Source: Lichenibacterium minor
GTDB lineage: Bacteria; Pseudomonadota; Alphaproteobacteria; Rhizobiales; Beijerinckiaceae
DNA length: 64,000 nucleotides
Direction of reading: 5' to 3'
NCBI RefSeq assembly: GCF_004137685.1
Contig: NZ_QYBB01000009.1
Location: 1-64,000 of the forward strand
Shown here in pieces: positions 53,614 to 62,020 of the stretch (the first letter of the stretch is position 1; each line of letters begins with the position of its first letter). The notes under the pieces are model-generated. The model had not been told where the DNA came from, made no database searches, and saw only the letters and a list, made by a program, of their open reading frames with translations. A program made the position numbers and the translations under genes.

Positions 53614-54561
53614 TCAGCCCTGTCCCACCTTGCCCTCGATCGCGTCCCAGACGGCCTCGGACAGGTCCGGGCCGCCGAGCCGCTTGATCGCCCGCAGGCC
53701 GGTGGGCGAGGTGACGTTGATCTCGGTGAGGTGCCCGTCGATGACGTCGATGCCGGTGAACAGCAGGCCCCGGCGCTTCAGCTCCGGCCCAATGGTGGCG
53801 CAGATTTCGCGCTCGCGGGCCGACAGGTCGGTGGCGCCGGCGGCGCCGCCCCGCACCATGTTGGCGCGGATGTCGTCGGCGGCCGGCACGCGGTTCACCG
53901 CGCCCATCGCCACGCCGTCGACCAGGATGATGCGCTTGTCGCCCTCCGTCACCTTCGGCAGGAAGCGCTGGCACATCCAGGGCTCGCGGAAGGTGGCGGA
54001 GAAGAGGTCGAACAGCGAGCCGAAGTTCGGGTCCCGCACCGCCACCTTGAACACGGACGCGCCGCCGTTGCCGTAGAGCGGCTTCATGACGATGTCGCCG
54101 TGCTCGGCCCGGAACGCCTCGATGGCGGCGCGGTCGCGCGACACGAGCGTCGGCGGCATCAGCTCGGGATAGTCGAGCACGAAGAGCTTCTCGGGCGCGT
54201 TGCGCACGCCCGACGGGTCGTTGACCACCAGCGTCTTCGGGTGGACGCGCTCGAGCAGGTGCGTCGAGGTGATGTAGGCGAGGTCGAAGGGCGGGTCCTG
54301 GCGCAGCAGCACGACGTCGACCTCGCCGAGGTCGGTATGCCGGGGCTCGCCCAGCGTGAAATGGTCGCCCGGCTGGTCGCGGACGCTCAGCGGCTGCATC
54401 GGCGCGAAGACGCTGCCGGCGCGCTGCGACAGCTTTTCGGGCGTGTAATACAGCAGCGAGTGCCCGCGACCCTGCGCGGCGAGCAGGAGCGCGAAGGTCG
54501 AATCGCCCGCGATGGCGATGCGGTCGATGGGATCCATCTGGACCGCGACGGTGAGACCCAT
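53614..54561 (-). CDS. gshB: Glutathione synthase
   Basis: The protein has 315 residues, the normal length. It starts [15 protein letters not shown], has [18 protein letters not shown], the ATP-grasp block [14 protein letters not shown] and the end [18 protein letters not shown]. It ligates gamma-glutamylcysteine and glycine in the cytosol. Glutathione also serves the glyoxalase elsewhere in the window. It is monocistronic by context. Confidence 0.97.
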   Translation of the reverse strand: MGLTVAVQMDPIDRIAIAGDSTFALLLAAQGRGHSLLYYTPEKLSQRAGSVFAPMQPLSVRDQPGDHFTLGEPRHTDLGEVDVVLLRQDPPFDLAYITSTHLLERVHPKTLVVNDPSGVRNAPEKLFVLDYPELMPPTLVSRDRAAIEAFRAEHGDIVMKPLYGNGGASVFKVAVRDPNFGSLFDLFSATFREPWMCQRFLPKVTEGDKRIILVDGVAMGAVNRVPAADDIRANMVRGGAAGATDLSAREREICATIGPELKRRGLLFTGIDVIDGHLTEINVTSPTGLRAIKRLGGPDLSEAVWDAIEGKVGQG

Positions 54562-54788
54562 GGGACGTGTCCGAGCGTGAGGCCGGCGAGCCGGCGCGTG
54601 CGGGGCACTGTGCCGACGCGGGATCGTTCGTCAACTGCGGCCGTTCCCGGCGCGGCCGCGATACCGGTCGCCCACGACGGTCACGACAAATGTGAACCTG
54701 CGGCCATTCGGCCCCTCGACGCCCGGGACCGAAGCTCCATCTCGACCATTGTCATACCGCATCGCAACATGACCCCGGATCTGAGACC

Positions 54789-55454
54789 ATGGACAAGGAC
54801 ACTTCAGCGGCCGTGCCGCGCCGCGATGGATCCGCGACCGCAGGCCTCCGGGACCACCGCTACCCTGCCGGCACCTTCGCGGGGCTGATCGGCACCCCCT
54901 TCGTCACCGCGCCGACCCGGGCCGCCCTGACGGCGCGCCTGGCCAAGCCCGCCGTGACGGCGCCGCGCTTCCTCGACGCGGGCGAGTTCGCCCTGCTCGG
55001 CGCCGTCTGCGACCGGCTGCTCGACCAGGACGGGGAGCGCCGCATCGACGTGCCCGGCGCCATCGACGCGCGCTTGGCGTCGGGCGAGACGGACGGCTGG
55101 CGCTACGACGAACTCCCGGACGACGGCAGCGCCATGAAGCGCGGCCTCGCGGGCTTCGACGAGACGGCGCGCGCCATGGCGGGCCGCGGGTTCCTCGAAC
55201 TGCCGCTCGACGATCGCGACCGCGTGATCGAGGCCGTGCAGGGCGGCCACCCCGCCGGCCGCGCCTGGGCGGCCCTGCCCGCCAAGCGCTTCTTCGAGGA
55301 CCTGCTGGCCGCCGCCACCGAGGCCTATTACGCCCACCCCCTCGCCCAGGAGGAGATCGGCTACGTCGGCTATGCCGACGCCCGCGGGTGGCAGCAGATC
55401 GAACTTGGACAGCGCGAAGCGCGCGAGCCCGAGCCCGTCGGAGCTGCGCTTTGA
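54789..55454 (+). CDS. Gluconate 2-dehydrogenase subunit 3 family protein
   Basis: The protein has 221 residues. The subunit-3 pattern includes FLDAGEFALLGAVCDRLLDQD, DDRDRVIEAVQGG, FFEDLLAAATEAYYAHP and EEIGYVGYADARGW. This small subunit partners GMC flavoproteins in membrane-bound gluconate/fructose-type dehydrogenases. No Tat signal is visible here, unlike many relatives, so its location is uncertain. Its TGA overlaps the TTG start of the GMC gene, strong evidence for a complex. Confidence 0.85.
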   Translation: MDKDTSAAVPRRDGSATAGLRDHRYPAGTFAGLIGTPFVTAPTRAALTARLAKPAVTAPRFLDAGEFALLGAVCDRLLDQDGERRIDVPGAIDARLASGETDGWRYDELPDDGSAMKRGLAGFDETARAMAGRGFLELPLDDRDRVIEAVQGGHPAGRAWAALPAKRFFEDLLAAATEAYYAHPLAQEEIGYVGYADARGWQQIELGQREAREPEPVGAAL

Positions 55455-57001
55455 GCCGCATCCCCTACTCGCCCTCCGAGGAGGTCGACGCCGTCGTGGT
55501 CGGCACGGGCGCCGGCGGCTCGCCGTTGCTGGCGCGCCTCGCCGCCGCGGGCCTCAGTGTCGTGGCGCTGGAAGCCGGGCGGGTGCTCGACCCCGTCCGG
55601 GACTTCGCCCGCGACGAGGAAGCCCAGGGCTTCCTGTTCTGGAACGACGAGCGGCTGAGCGCCGGCGACGACCCGGTCGCCTTCGGCCGCAACAATTCCG
55701 GCACGGGCGTCGGCGGCTCGACGCTGCATTACACCGCCTACACGGTGCGGGCGCAGCCCGCCGACCTGCGGCTGAAGACCGATTTCGGCGTCGCCGAGGA
55801 CTGGCCCTTCGACTACGAGGCGCTGGCCCCCTACTACGACGAGGTCGAGGCGACGATCGGCGTGTCCGGCCCTTCGCCCTACCCGTGGGGCCCGGCCCGC
55901 ACGCCCTACCCCTTGAAGCCGCTGCCGCTCAACGGCGCCGCGCAGCTGATGCAGCGCGGCTGCGAGGCGCTCGGCATCCGGACGTCCCCGGCCGCCAACG
56001 CGGCGCTGTCGGGCTCCTACGCGACGGACGGCACGCATTTCCGCCCGGCCTGCCACAACTGCGGCTTCTGCCAGGCCGGCTGCGCCACCGGCGCCAAGGG
56101 CTCGGCCGACGTCACCTGGCTGCCGCTGGCGGTCGCGGCCGGCGCCGAGATCCGCCCGGAATGCTACGTCACGGGCTTCGAGCGCGACGGCACGGGGCGC
56201 ATCACCGCCGTGGTGTACCGCACGCCGCGCGGCGACGAGCGCCAGCGCTGCCGGGCCGTGTTCCTGTGCGCCGGTGCCATCGAAACGCCGCGCCTGCTGC
56301 TGCTGAACGGGTTGGCCAACGGCAGCGGCCAGGTCGGCCGCAACTTCATGGCCCACACCGGCATCCAGGTGTGGGGGCAGTTCGACGATTTCGTGCGACC
56401 CTTCAAGGGCATCCCGGGCGGCCTCATCTCGGAAGACACCCACCGGCCGGCCGACGCCGACTTCGCGGGCGGCTACCTGCTGCAGTCGATCGGCGTCATG
56501 CCGGTCACCTACGCGTCGCAGGTGGCGCGCGGCCGCAAGCTGTGGGGCCCGCAGCTGCGCGCCCACATGCGCGGCTACAACAACACCGCCGGCATCAACA
56601 TCCTCGGCGACTGCCTGCCCTACGGGCACAACTACATGGAGCTGTCGGACGAGCTCGACGCCCGAGGTCTGCCGAAGCCGCGCGTGCACTTCACCATGGG
56701 CGAGAACGAGCGCCGCATGACCGAGCACGCCGACCGGTTGATGCAGCGCATCTGGGAAGCGGCCGGCGCGCGGGACATCTGGTCCTTCCCGCGCAACGCG
56801 CACATCATCGGCACGGCGCGGATGGGCGCCGACGCGGACGGCTCCGTGGTGGACCCGGACGGCAAGGCGCACGACGTGCCGAACCTGTACATCTCGGACA
56901 ATTCCACCTGGCCGAGCGCGCTCGGGGCCAACCCGGCCCTGACCATCATGGCGTTGAGCCTGCGCACCGCCGACCGTTTCCTGGCCAACCGCGGAGCCTG
57001 A
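55451..57001 (+). CDS. GMC oxidoreductase, gluconate/fructose dehydrogenase large-subunit-like
   Basis: The protein has 516 residues from a TTG overlapping the upstream stop. FAD motif: DAVVVGTGAGGSPLLARLA. It also has NNSGTGVGGSTLHYTAYTVR, a Cys cluster HNCGFCQAGCATGAKG and the C-terminal NAHIIGTARMGADADGSV with DNSTWPSALGANPALTIMA. The CxxCxxxC cluster is known in this GMC subgroup and may bind an Fe-S centre (as in some FAD-dependent sugar dehydrogenases). It probably oxidises a sugar or sugar acid, passing electrons to the respiratory chain. The usual cytochrome c subunit is not nearby. Confidence 0.87.
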   Translation: MSRIPYSPSEEVDAVVVGTGAGGSPLLARLAAAGLSVVALEAGRVLDPVRDFARDEEAQGFLFWNDERLSAGDDPVAFGRNNSGTGVGGSTLHYTAYTVRAQPADLRLKTDFGVAEDWPFDYEALAPYYDEVEATIGVSGPSPYPWGPARTPYPLKPLPLNGAAQLMQRGCEALGIRTSPAANAALSGSYATDGTHFRPACHNCGFCQAGCATGAKGSADVTWLPLAVAAGAEIRPECYVTGFERDGTGRITAVVYRTPRGDERQRCRAVFLCAGAIETPRLLLLNGLANGSGQVGRNFMAHTGIQVWGQFDDFVRPFKGIPGGLISEDTHRPADADFAGGYLLQSIGVMPVTYASQVARGRKLWGPQLRAHMRGYNNTAGINILGDCLPYGHNYMELSDELDARGLPKPRVHFTMGENERRMTEHADRLMQRIWEAAGARDIWSFPRNAHIIGTARMGADADGSVVDPDGKAHDVPNLYISDNSTWPSALGANPALTIMALSLRTADRFLANRGA

Positions 57002-57006
57002 CAGCG

Positions 57007-58299
57007 ATGCGGAGCTTCCTCGACACGCTGGACGGGCTGAAGAACGGCGGGCGCCCCGACGAGATGGCGGCCCGCGACGGCGCCTTCATGTTCGCCACCG
57101 GCATCGAATGCTCGTACCCGACCGTGAACAACGGCCGGATGCGGCGCGACCTGCTGGACGAATGCGGGCATTACGCGCGCTGGGCCGAGGATCTCGACCT
57201 CGTCCGGGCCATGGGCCTGCGCTACCTGCGCTACGGCCTGCCCTACCACCGCGTCCACCTCGGCCCCGGCCGCTACGATTGGAGCTTCGCCGACGAGGTG
57301 ATGGAGGGCATGCGGGCGCGCGGCATCGTGCCGATCCTCGACCTGCTGCATTTCGGCGTGCCGGACTGGCTCGGCAACTTCCAGAACCCCGACCTGCCGG
57401 CGTATTTCGCCGAATATGCCGAGGCCGTCGCCAAGCGCTACCCCTGGGTCAAGCATTGGACGCCGGTCAACGAGATCTACGTCGCGGCGCGGGTCAGCGC
57501 CAAGGACGGCTTCTGGAACGAGCAGCTGACCAGCGACCGCGCCTTCGTCACCGCCATCAAGCACCTCGTCGCGGCCAGCCTGCTCGGCGGCCGCGCGATC
57601 CTGCGGCACCGGCCGGACGCGATCCTGATCCAAAGCGAGAGCGCCGAATACTTCCACGAGCTGAAGGCCGTCCCGAGCCGCGGGAACCGCATCGCCAACT
57701 ACATGCGCTTCGTGTCGCTCGACCTGCTCTACGGCCGGCCGCCGGACGCCGAAGTCTACCGCTACCTGCTGGACAACGGCCTGACGAAGGGCGAGTTCGA
57801 CTGGTTCATGGGCTTCGACGCGCCGGGCTACCAGGTGCTCGGCCTCGACTATTACGGCCGCAACGAGCGCATGCTAAAGCCCGACGGCACGGTGATCCCG
57901 GCCGAGGACGTGCTCGGCTGGTACCAGCTCGCGCGGCAATACTACCGCCGCTACCGCAAGCCGCTGATGCACACGGAAACCAACGTGTTCGACAAGCAGG
58001 CCGCGCCGGCCTGGCTGTGGAAGCAGTGGATCAACGTGCTGCGCCTGCGGGGCGACGGCATCCCGGTGCTGGGCTTCACCTGGTATTCGCTGGTCGACCA
58101 GATCGACTGGGACACGGAGCTGCGCGAAAAGAACGACCGCGTGGTGAACTGCGGGCTCTACGACCTCGACCGGAAGCCGAACCCGGTGGCGGCGGACTAC
58201 CGCGAGATGCTGGCCGAATATGGCGGCATCGGCCCCGTGCTGCACGCCGGCTTCCTGACGCCGACGGACGCGCCGGCCCCGGAGCCGGTGGAGCCGTGA
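57007..58299 (+). CDS. Family-1-type glycoside hydrolase
   Basis: The protein has 430 residues, slightly shorter than a typical GH1 beta-glucosidase. The acid/base Glu is in KHWTPVNEIYVAA and the nucleophile Glu is probable in KPLMHTETNVFD. The TIM-barrel context includes LRYLRYGLPYHRVHLGPGRYDWS and GFTWYSLVDQIDWDT. No signal peptide is visible. It lies 5 bases after the GMC gene, in one operon with the dehydrogenase pair, so it may release the sugar that the dehydrogenase oxidises. Confidence 0.8.
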   Translation: MRSFLDTLDGLKNGGRPDEMAARDGAFMFATGIECSYPTVNNGRMRRDLLDECGHYARWAEDLDLVRAMGLRYLRYGLPYHRVHLGPGRYDWSFADEVMEGMRARGIVPILDLLHFGVPDWLGNFQNPDLPAYFAEYAEAVAKRYPWVKHWTPVNEIYVAARVSAKDGFWNEQLTSDRAFVTAIKHLVAASLLGGRAILRHRPDAILIQSESAEYFHELKAVPSRGNRIANYMRFVSLDLLYGRPPDAEVYRYLLDNGLTKGEFDWFMGFDAPGYQVLGLDYYGRNERMLKPDGTVIPAEDVLGWYQLARQYYRRYRKPLMHTETNVFDKQAAPAWLWKQWINVLRLRGDGIPVLGFTWYSLVDQIDWDTELREKNDRVVNCGLYDLDRKPNPVAADYREMLAEYGGIGPVLHAGFLTPTDAPAPEPVEP

Positions 58300-58310
58300 G
58301 GAGCGGGCTC

Positions 58311-58333
58311 GCCGAGGGCACCGGGCCCTCGGC
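58311..58333. terminator. Bidirectional hairpin between convergent genes
   Basis: GCCGAGGGC (58311-58319) pairs perfectly with GCCCTCGGC (58325-58333) around a 5-base loop, between the glycosidase and ABC exporter 3' ends. Confidence 0.55.
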
Positions 58334-58345
58334 GCCCCCCGTTCC

Positions 58346-60130
58346 TCACGCACTTTCGGCCAGCACGGCCTGCCGCTCGAACAGCGCCCGATAGGCCCCG
58401 TCCGGCCGCCGGACCAGGGCGGCGTGGGTGCCGTCCTCGACGATGCGGCCCCTGTCAAAGACGAGGATGCGGTCGAGCGCCCGCACGGTCGACAGCCGGT
58501 GCGCGATGACGATGGCGGTCCGCCCCCGCATCAGCCGCTCCATCGCGTCCTGCACCAGCGATTCCGACTCGGAATCGAGGCTCGACGTGGCCTCGTCGAG
58601 GATCAGGATCGGCGCGTCGGCCAGGAAGGCGCGGGCCAGCGCCACCCGCTGCCGCTCCCCGCCCGACAGCTTGACGCCGCGCTCGCCCACGAGCGTGGCG
58701 TAGCCCCGCGGCAGCCGCGCGATGAAATCGTGCGCGTTGGCGAGCCGCGCCGCGCGCTCGATCTCGACCCGCGTCGCCCCGGGCCGCCCGTAGCCGATGT
58801 TCTCCATCAGCGAGCGGTGGAACAGCACGGGCTCCTGCGGCACGATCGCCACCCGGGCCCGCAGGGAGCCCTGGGTGACATGCGCGAGGTCCTGCCCGTC
58901 GACCGTGATGCGCCCGCCCGTCACGTCGTAGAGCCGCTGCACCAGCTTGACGAAGCTCGTCTTGCCGGAGCCGGAGCGGCCGACGAGCCCGACCCGCTGC
59001 CCGCCCGGGATCTCCACCGACAGGTCCCGGTACAGCGGCGTCGCGTGGCCGACGTAATGGAACGTCACGCCTTCGAAGCGCAGCGCCCCCGCCGACACGG
59101 CGAGCGGCCGCGCGTCCGGCCGGTCCGCCACGCCGGGCGGCTCGGCGTCGAGCGACACGAGGTCCACCATCTCGTTCACGCCCCGCTGCAGCCGGTTGAT
59201 CTGGCCGCCGATGTCGCGCAGGTAGCCGTGCACCACGAAATAGGTCGTCAGCACGGTGGCGATGTCGCCGGGCGCGGCGCGGCCGTCCCACCACAGGCGG
59301 AGCGCCAGCCCCACCACGGCGGTGCGGAACAGCAGCAGCACGCCGATCTGGGCCGTGCCGCTCCAGGTGGAGCGAAGCCAGGTGCGCCGCGTGCGCCGCG
59401 CCCACTTGCCGAGCACGCGGTCGAGCCGCTCGTCCTCGCGCGATTCCGCCCCGAAGGCCTTCACCACGGCGTTGTTGCCGATCGCGTCGCTGAGCGCGCC
59501 GCTGATGCGGGTGTCCTGCGCGTTCGACAGGGCCGAGGCGGGCGCGATGAAGCGCGTCGACAGCAGCACGGCCGTGGACACGAAGACGAGCGTCCCCACC
59601 CCCACGACCGCGCCCATGGCGGGCCAGCGCGAGCCCAGCACCGCCATGGTGCCGAGCAGCACCACGATCGACGGCAGGAAGGACAGGAGCAGGATGTCGT
59701 TGAGCTCGTCGAGCGCCCACATGCCGCGCGAAATCCTGCGGACGGTGGACCCCGCGAAGCTGTCGGCGTGCCATTCGGTCGACAAGCGCTGGACCTGGGC
59801 GAAGCCGCGCCGTGCCACCTCGCCCATGCTGCCGAGCGTCATGGGCACGACGAGGCTCCACGCGACGTGGCGCAGCGCCAGGGCGCCGAAGCTCAAGCCC
59901 GTCATGGCGGCGAAGGCCGGCAGGGCGGCGTGCAGCGCGGCGGCGCGGTCGGCCAGCGACAAGGCGTCGACGAGCTTCCCCGCGTAGAAGGGCAGGAACA
60001 CGTCGGCCAGCGTCGACACCGTGATGGCCGACACGAGGCCCGCCACGAGGCCGGCGCGGCTGCGCCAGGTCCGGGCCACGAAGGGGAGAACGCAGCGGAA
60101 CGCGTCCGCGGAACGGGAAGGGGGCGTCAT
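58346..60130 (-). CDS. ABC exporter, fused membrane and ATPase domains
   Basis: The protein has 594 residues from the ATG at 60130. Six membrane helices (about 20-310) form a type-1 exporter half. The ATPase has Walker A VGRSGSGKTSFVKL, the signature LSGGERQRVALARAF and Walker B ILILDEATSSLDSES. Most similar in layout to MsbA/lipid A- or multidrug-type exporters; the cargo is unknown. The open frame continues upstream to 60361, but the extension is low complexity. A 22-codon ORF with a strong ribosome site lies between 60229 and 60297 on the same strand. Confidence 0.9.
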   Translation of the reverse strand: MTPPSRSADAFRCVLPFVARTWRSRAGLVAGLVSAITVSTLADVFLPFYAGKLVDALSLADRAAALHAALPAFAAMTGLSFGALALRHVAWSLVVPMTLGSMGEVARRGFAQVQRLSTEWHADSFAGSTVRRISRGMWALDELNDILLLSFLPSIVVLLGTMAVLGSRWPAMGAVVGVGTLVFVSTAVLLSTRFIAPASALSNAQDTRISGALSDAIGNNAVVKAFGAESREDERLDRVLGKWARRTRRTWLRSTWSGTAQIGVLLLFRTAVVGLALRLWWDGRAAPGDIATVLTTYFVVHGYLRDIGGQINRLQRGVNEMVDLVSLDAEPPGVADRPDARPLAVSAGALRFEGVTFHYVGHATPLYRDLSVEIPGGQRVGLVGRSGSGKTSFVKLVQRLYDVTGGRITVDGQDLAHVTQGSLRARVAIVPQEPVLFHRSLMENIGYGRPGATRVEIERAARLANAHDFIARLPRGYATLVGERGVKLSGGERQRVALARAFLADAPILILDEATSSLDSESESLVQDAMERLMRGRTAIVIAHRLSTVRALDRILVFDRGRIVEDGTHAALVRRPDGAYRALFERQAVLAESA

Positions 60131-60465
60131 CGGGTCGGTCCGGTCGCACCCGGGCCGGGCCGGGGCGCAAAGCTGCCGGCGGCGGAATCGGGCGGTGGGA
60201 AAGGGTATCGGGAGGTCCGCGGCGCCCGTCAGGCGGCGGAAACGGCCAAGCGCTTCAGGAGGCGGGCCGGGCGGAACGGCGACAGAAACATCGGCATGCG
60301 CGTCCTCCCTCGCTCGATCGATACCGGGACCGTCCATAGACGACGCGAGGGCCGGGATCAACCCCTCGTTTCACGGCGCGGGCGAGCCCCGCCGGGGCGG
60401 GGCGGCATCGCGCCGGCCCCTGACGGCGGTCCGATGTGATACGTCGGGGCGTCCTGGAGATCCCC
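60131..60465. other. 335-base divergent region between the ABC exporter and the YkgJ-like gene
   Basis: Apart from the possible leader ORF (60229-60297), the stretch holds no gene that I can support. The inverted pair near 60313-60325 (CGATCGATACCG) and the ATG-proximal sequence GTCCGATGTGATACGTC before the YkgJ-like gene are candidates for promoter elements, but no consensus is clear. Confidence 0.4.
60229..60297 (-). CDS. Possible 22-residue leader peptide upstream of the ABC exporter
   Basis: An ATG at 60297 is preceded by GGGAGGACGCGC, a strong Shine-Dalgarno at good spacing. The peptide begins MPMFLSPFRPARLLKRL and ends after 22 residues at a TGA. It is hydrophobic then basic, like a short amphipathic peptide. 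It lies 98 bases upstream of the exporter start in a different frame. It may be a regulatory leader or a small membrane peptide, or a chance ORF. Confidence 0.35.
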   Translation of the reverse strand: MPMFLSPFRPARLLKRLAVSAA

Positions 60466-60870
60466 ATGCCCGACGCCGACGCCCACGCCGCGGAGAACGA
60501 TGCCGGCGATCTCGATTGCCAAACCTGCGGCGCCTGCTGCGTGGAAGCCGGCGCCGTGATCCTGGCGGACGAGGACGACATCCCGGGCCCGCTCGTCCAG
60601 CACGTCGCCAACCTGCGCTGCATGGCGACGGAGGGGACGAGCTTCCGGTGCGCGGCCCTGCTCGGCACGGTCGGGCGATCGGTGGGCTGCGGCATCTACC
60701 GGCGCCGGCCGGAGGTGTGCCGGTCGTTCGACGCCGGGTCGGACGAGTGCCTGTCGGCCCGCGACGCGATGCACCGCAAGCGCGCCCGGCCCGGCCCCCG
60801 GCCGCCGGGCTACGACCCGCGGGAGATGCCGGGCGAGGTAGCGACCGCGGGGACGACCGCGCGCGGGTAG
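60466..60870 (+). CDS. YkgJ-family cysteine-cluster protein (putative Zn/Fe-binding)
   Basis: The protein has 134 residues from the ATG at 60466. The family's Cys pattern is clear: CQTCGACCVEAG at the start, then RCAALLG, GCGIYRRRPEVCRSF and DEC. Such proteins (UPF0153/YkgJ) are predicted zinc or iron chelators of unknown role. The C-terminal 40 residues are a basic/Pro-rich tail. It stands alone, divergent from the ABC exporter. Confidence 0.82.
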   Translation: MPDADAHAAENDAGDLDCQTCGACCVEAGAVILADEDDIPGPLVQHVANLRCMATEGTSFRCAALLGTVGRSVGCGIYRRRPEVCRSFDAGSDECLSARDAMHRKRARPGPRPPGYDPREMPGEVATAGTTARG

Positions 60871-60943
60871 GCGCGGAGGTCCGAAGCGGCGCCGTCGTCC
60901 GCAGGGTCCGGCCCGGGGCGAGCGCGCCCGGCCGCCCTCGCCG

Positions 60944-62014
60944 TCATTCGCTGGCCAGGAGCCCCGGCGCCGGGCTACGCGGGAAGCCCCGCAGCCGCGA
61001 CAGCACGGCCGTCAACGGGTCGCCGCCGAGCGCGCCGGTGACGAAATCGCCGTGCGGGACGGCATCGCCCGCATCGACGAAGGCCACGGCGCCGGCTCCG
61101 ATCGCTTCCCCCAGGCTGTCGTCGCCCATCGGCACGCCGCGCGCGGCCAGCCGGCGCTTCAGCGCCTCGTTGCCGGCGCGGGACGATTTGCCGTAGAGGC
61201 TGACGAAGAAGCCCGGGCCGCGGTGCAGCACGAAGCTTTCGAACGTGTCGTCCTCGCCGTAGAGGGCATCGAGCAGCACCACGCCCCGCACGCGCCGCCC
61301 GGCCCCGCCGTAGCGCAGCGCCGCGGCGGCGGGCAGGTAGCCGCCCGAATAGCCCACGATCACCACGGGGGCCGCATCGAACACGAAGGCGGCCTCGGGC
61401 GTGCCGTTGAGCTCGGCCAGGCGGCGCCCGGCTTCGCCGAGGAACTGCGCGAAGACGCCCGGCTCCCAGAACCGGCCGGCGCTGGAATCCTTGGCGTCGA
61501 CGGCGAACTGCGGCACCACCAGCACGGCGTTGATGCCGGACGCGGCGAGCTGGCGCACCACGCCCTGGCGGTCGCGCACGTCGCGGTCGAGCCGCGCCTC
61601 GTTGCCGTGGAGGAAGACCACCAGCGCCGACGGCCGGCGGGGGTCGAAGCCGCGCGGGATGGACAGCAGCACGCGCTTGTCCGCGTAGGTCTGGTCCTCC
61701 CACAGCACGCCGTTGCGGAGCGAGGAATGGCCGAGGCGGGCGCCGTCGGTCACGTCCATGAAGGGCTTGCCGCGGCCCGGCGCGGCACCGTGGAAGGGGA
61801 ACGGCGTCGTGTCGAAGTTGACCAGCGCGGTGGCGCCCGGGGACGGCGACAGCCCTGCGGTGCGGCGGGACAGGCCGGCGGCGAGCGACGGCGGGCTCGG
61901 CGTGCAGGCTCCCGCCAGCACGGGCAGGCCGGCGGCGAGGAGCAGGATCGAGCGGCGGGACAGGGTCAACACGAGGTCCGATCCGGGCGTGAAGCGGGGG
62001 CGGACCTCGACCAT
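60944..62014 (-). CDS. Exported alpha/beta-hydrolase, probable lipoprotein
   Basis: The protein has 356 residues from the ATG at 62014. The N-terminal signal SRRSILLLAAGLPVLAGAC has both an Arg pair and a lipobox-like Cys; a GTG at 61972 would also place it correctly. The catalytic nucleophile is in VIVGYSGGYLP, with DVTDGARLGHSS and SALVVFLHGNEA before it. It resembles esterase/polyhydroxybutyrate-depolymerase-like alpha/beta hydrolases. Its start is 6 bases after the stop of the spermidine-synthase-like gene, so they form one operon. Confidence 0.78.
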   Translation of the reverse strand: MVEVRPRFTPGSDLVLTLSRRSILLLAAGLPVLAGACTPSPPSLAAGLSRRTAGLSPSPGATALVNFDTTPFPFHGAAPGRGKPFMDVTDGARLGHSSLRNGVLWEDQTYADKRVLLSIPRGFDPRRPSALVVFLHGNEARLDRDVRDRQGVVRQLAASGINAVLVVPQFAVDAKDSSAGRFWEPGVFAQFLGEAGRRLAELNGTPEAAFVFDAAPVVIVGYSGGYLPAAAALRYGGAGRRVRGVVLLDALYGEDDTFESFVLHRGPGFFVSLYGKSSRAGNEALKRRLAARGVPMGDDSLGEAIGAGAVAFVDAGDAVPHGDFVTGALGGDPLTAVLSRLRGFPRSPAPGLLASE

Positions 62015-62020
62015 CGTCGT

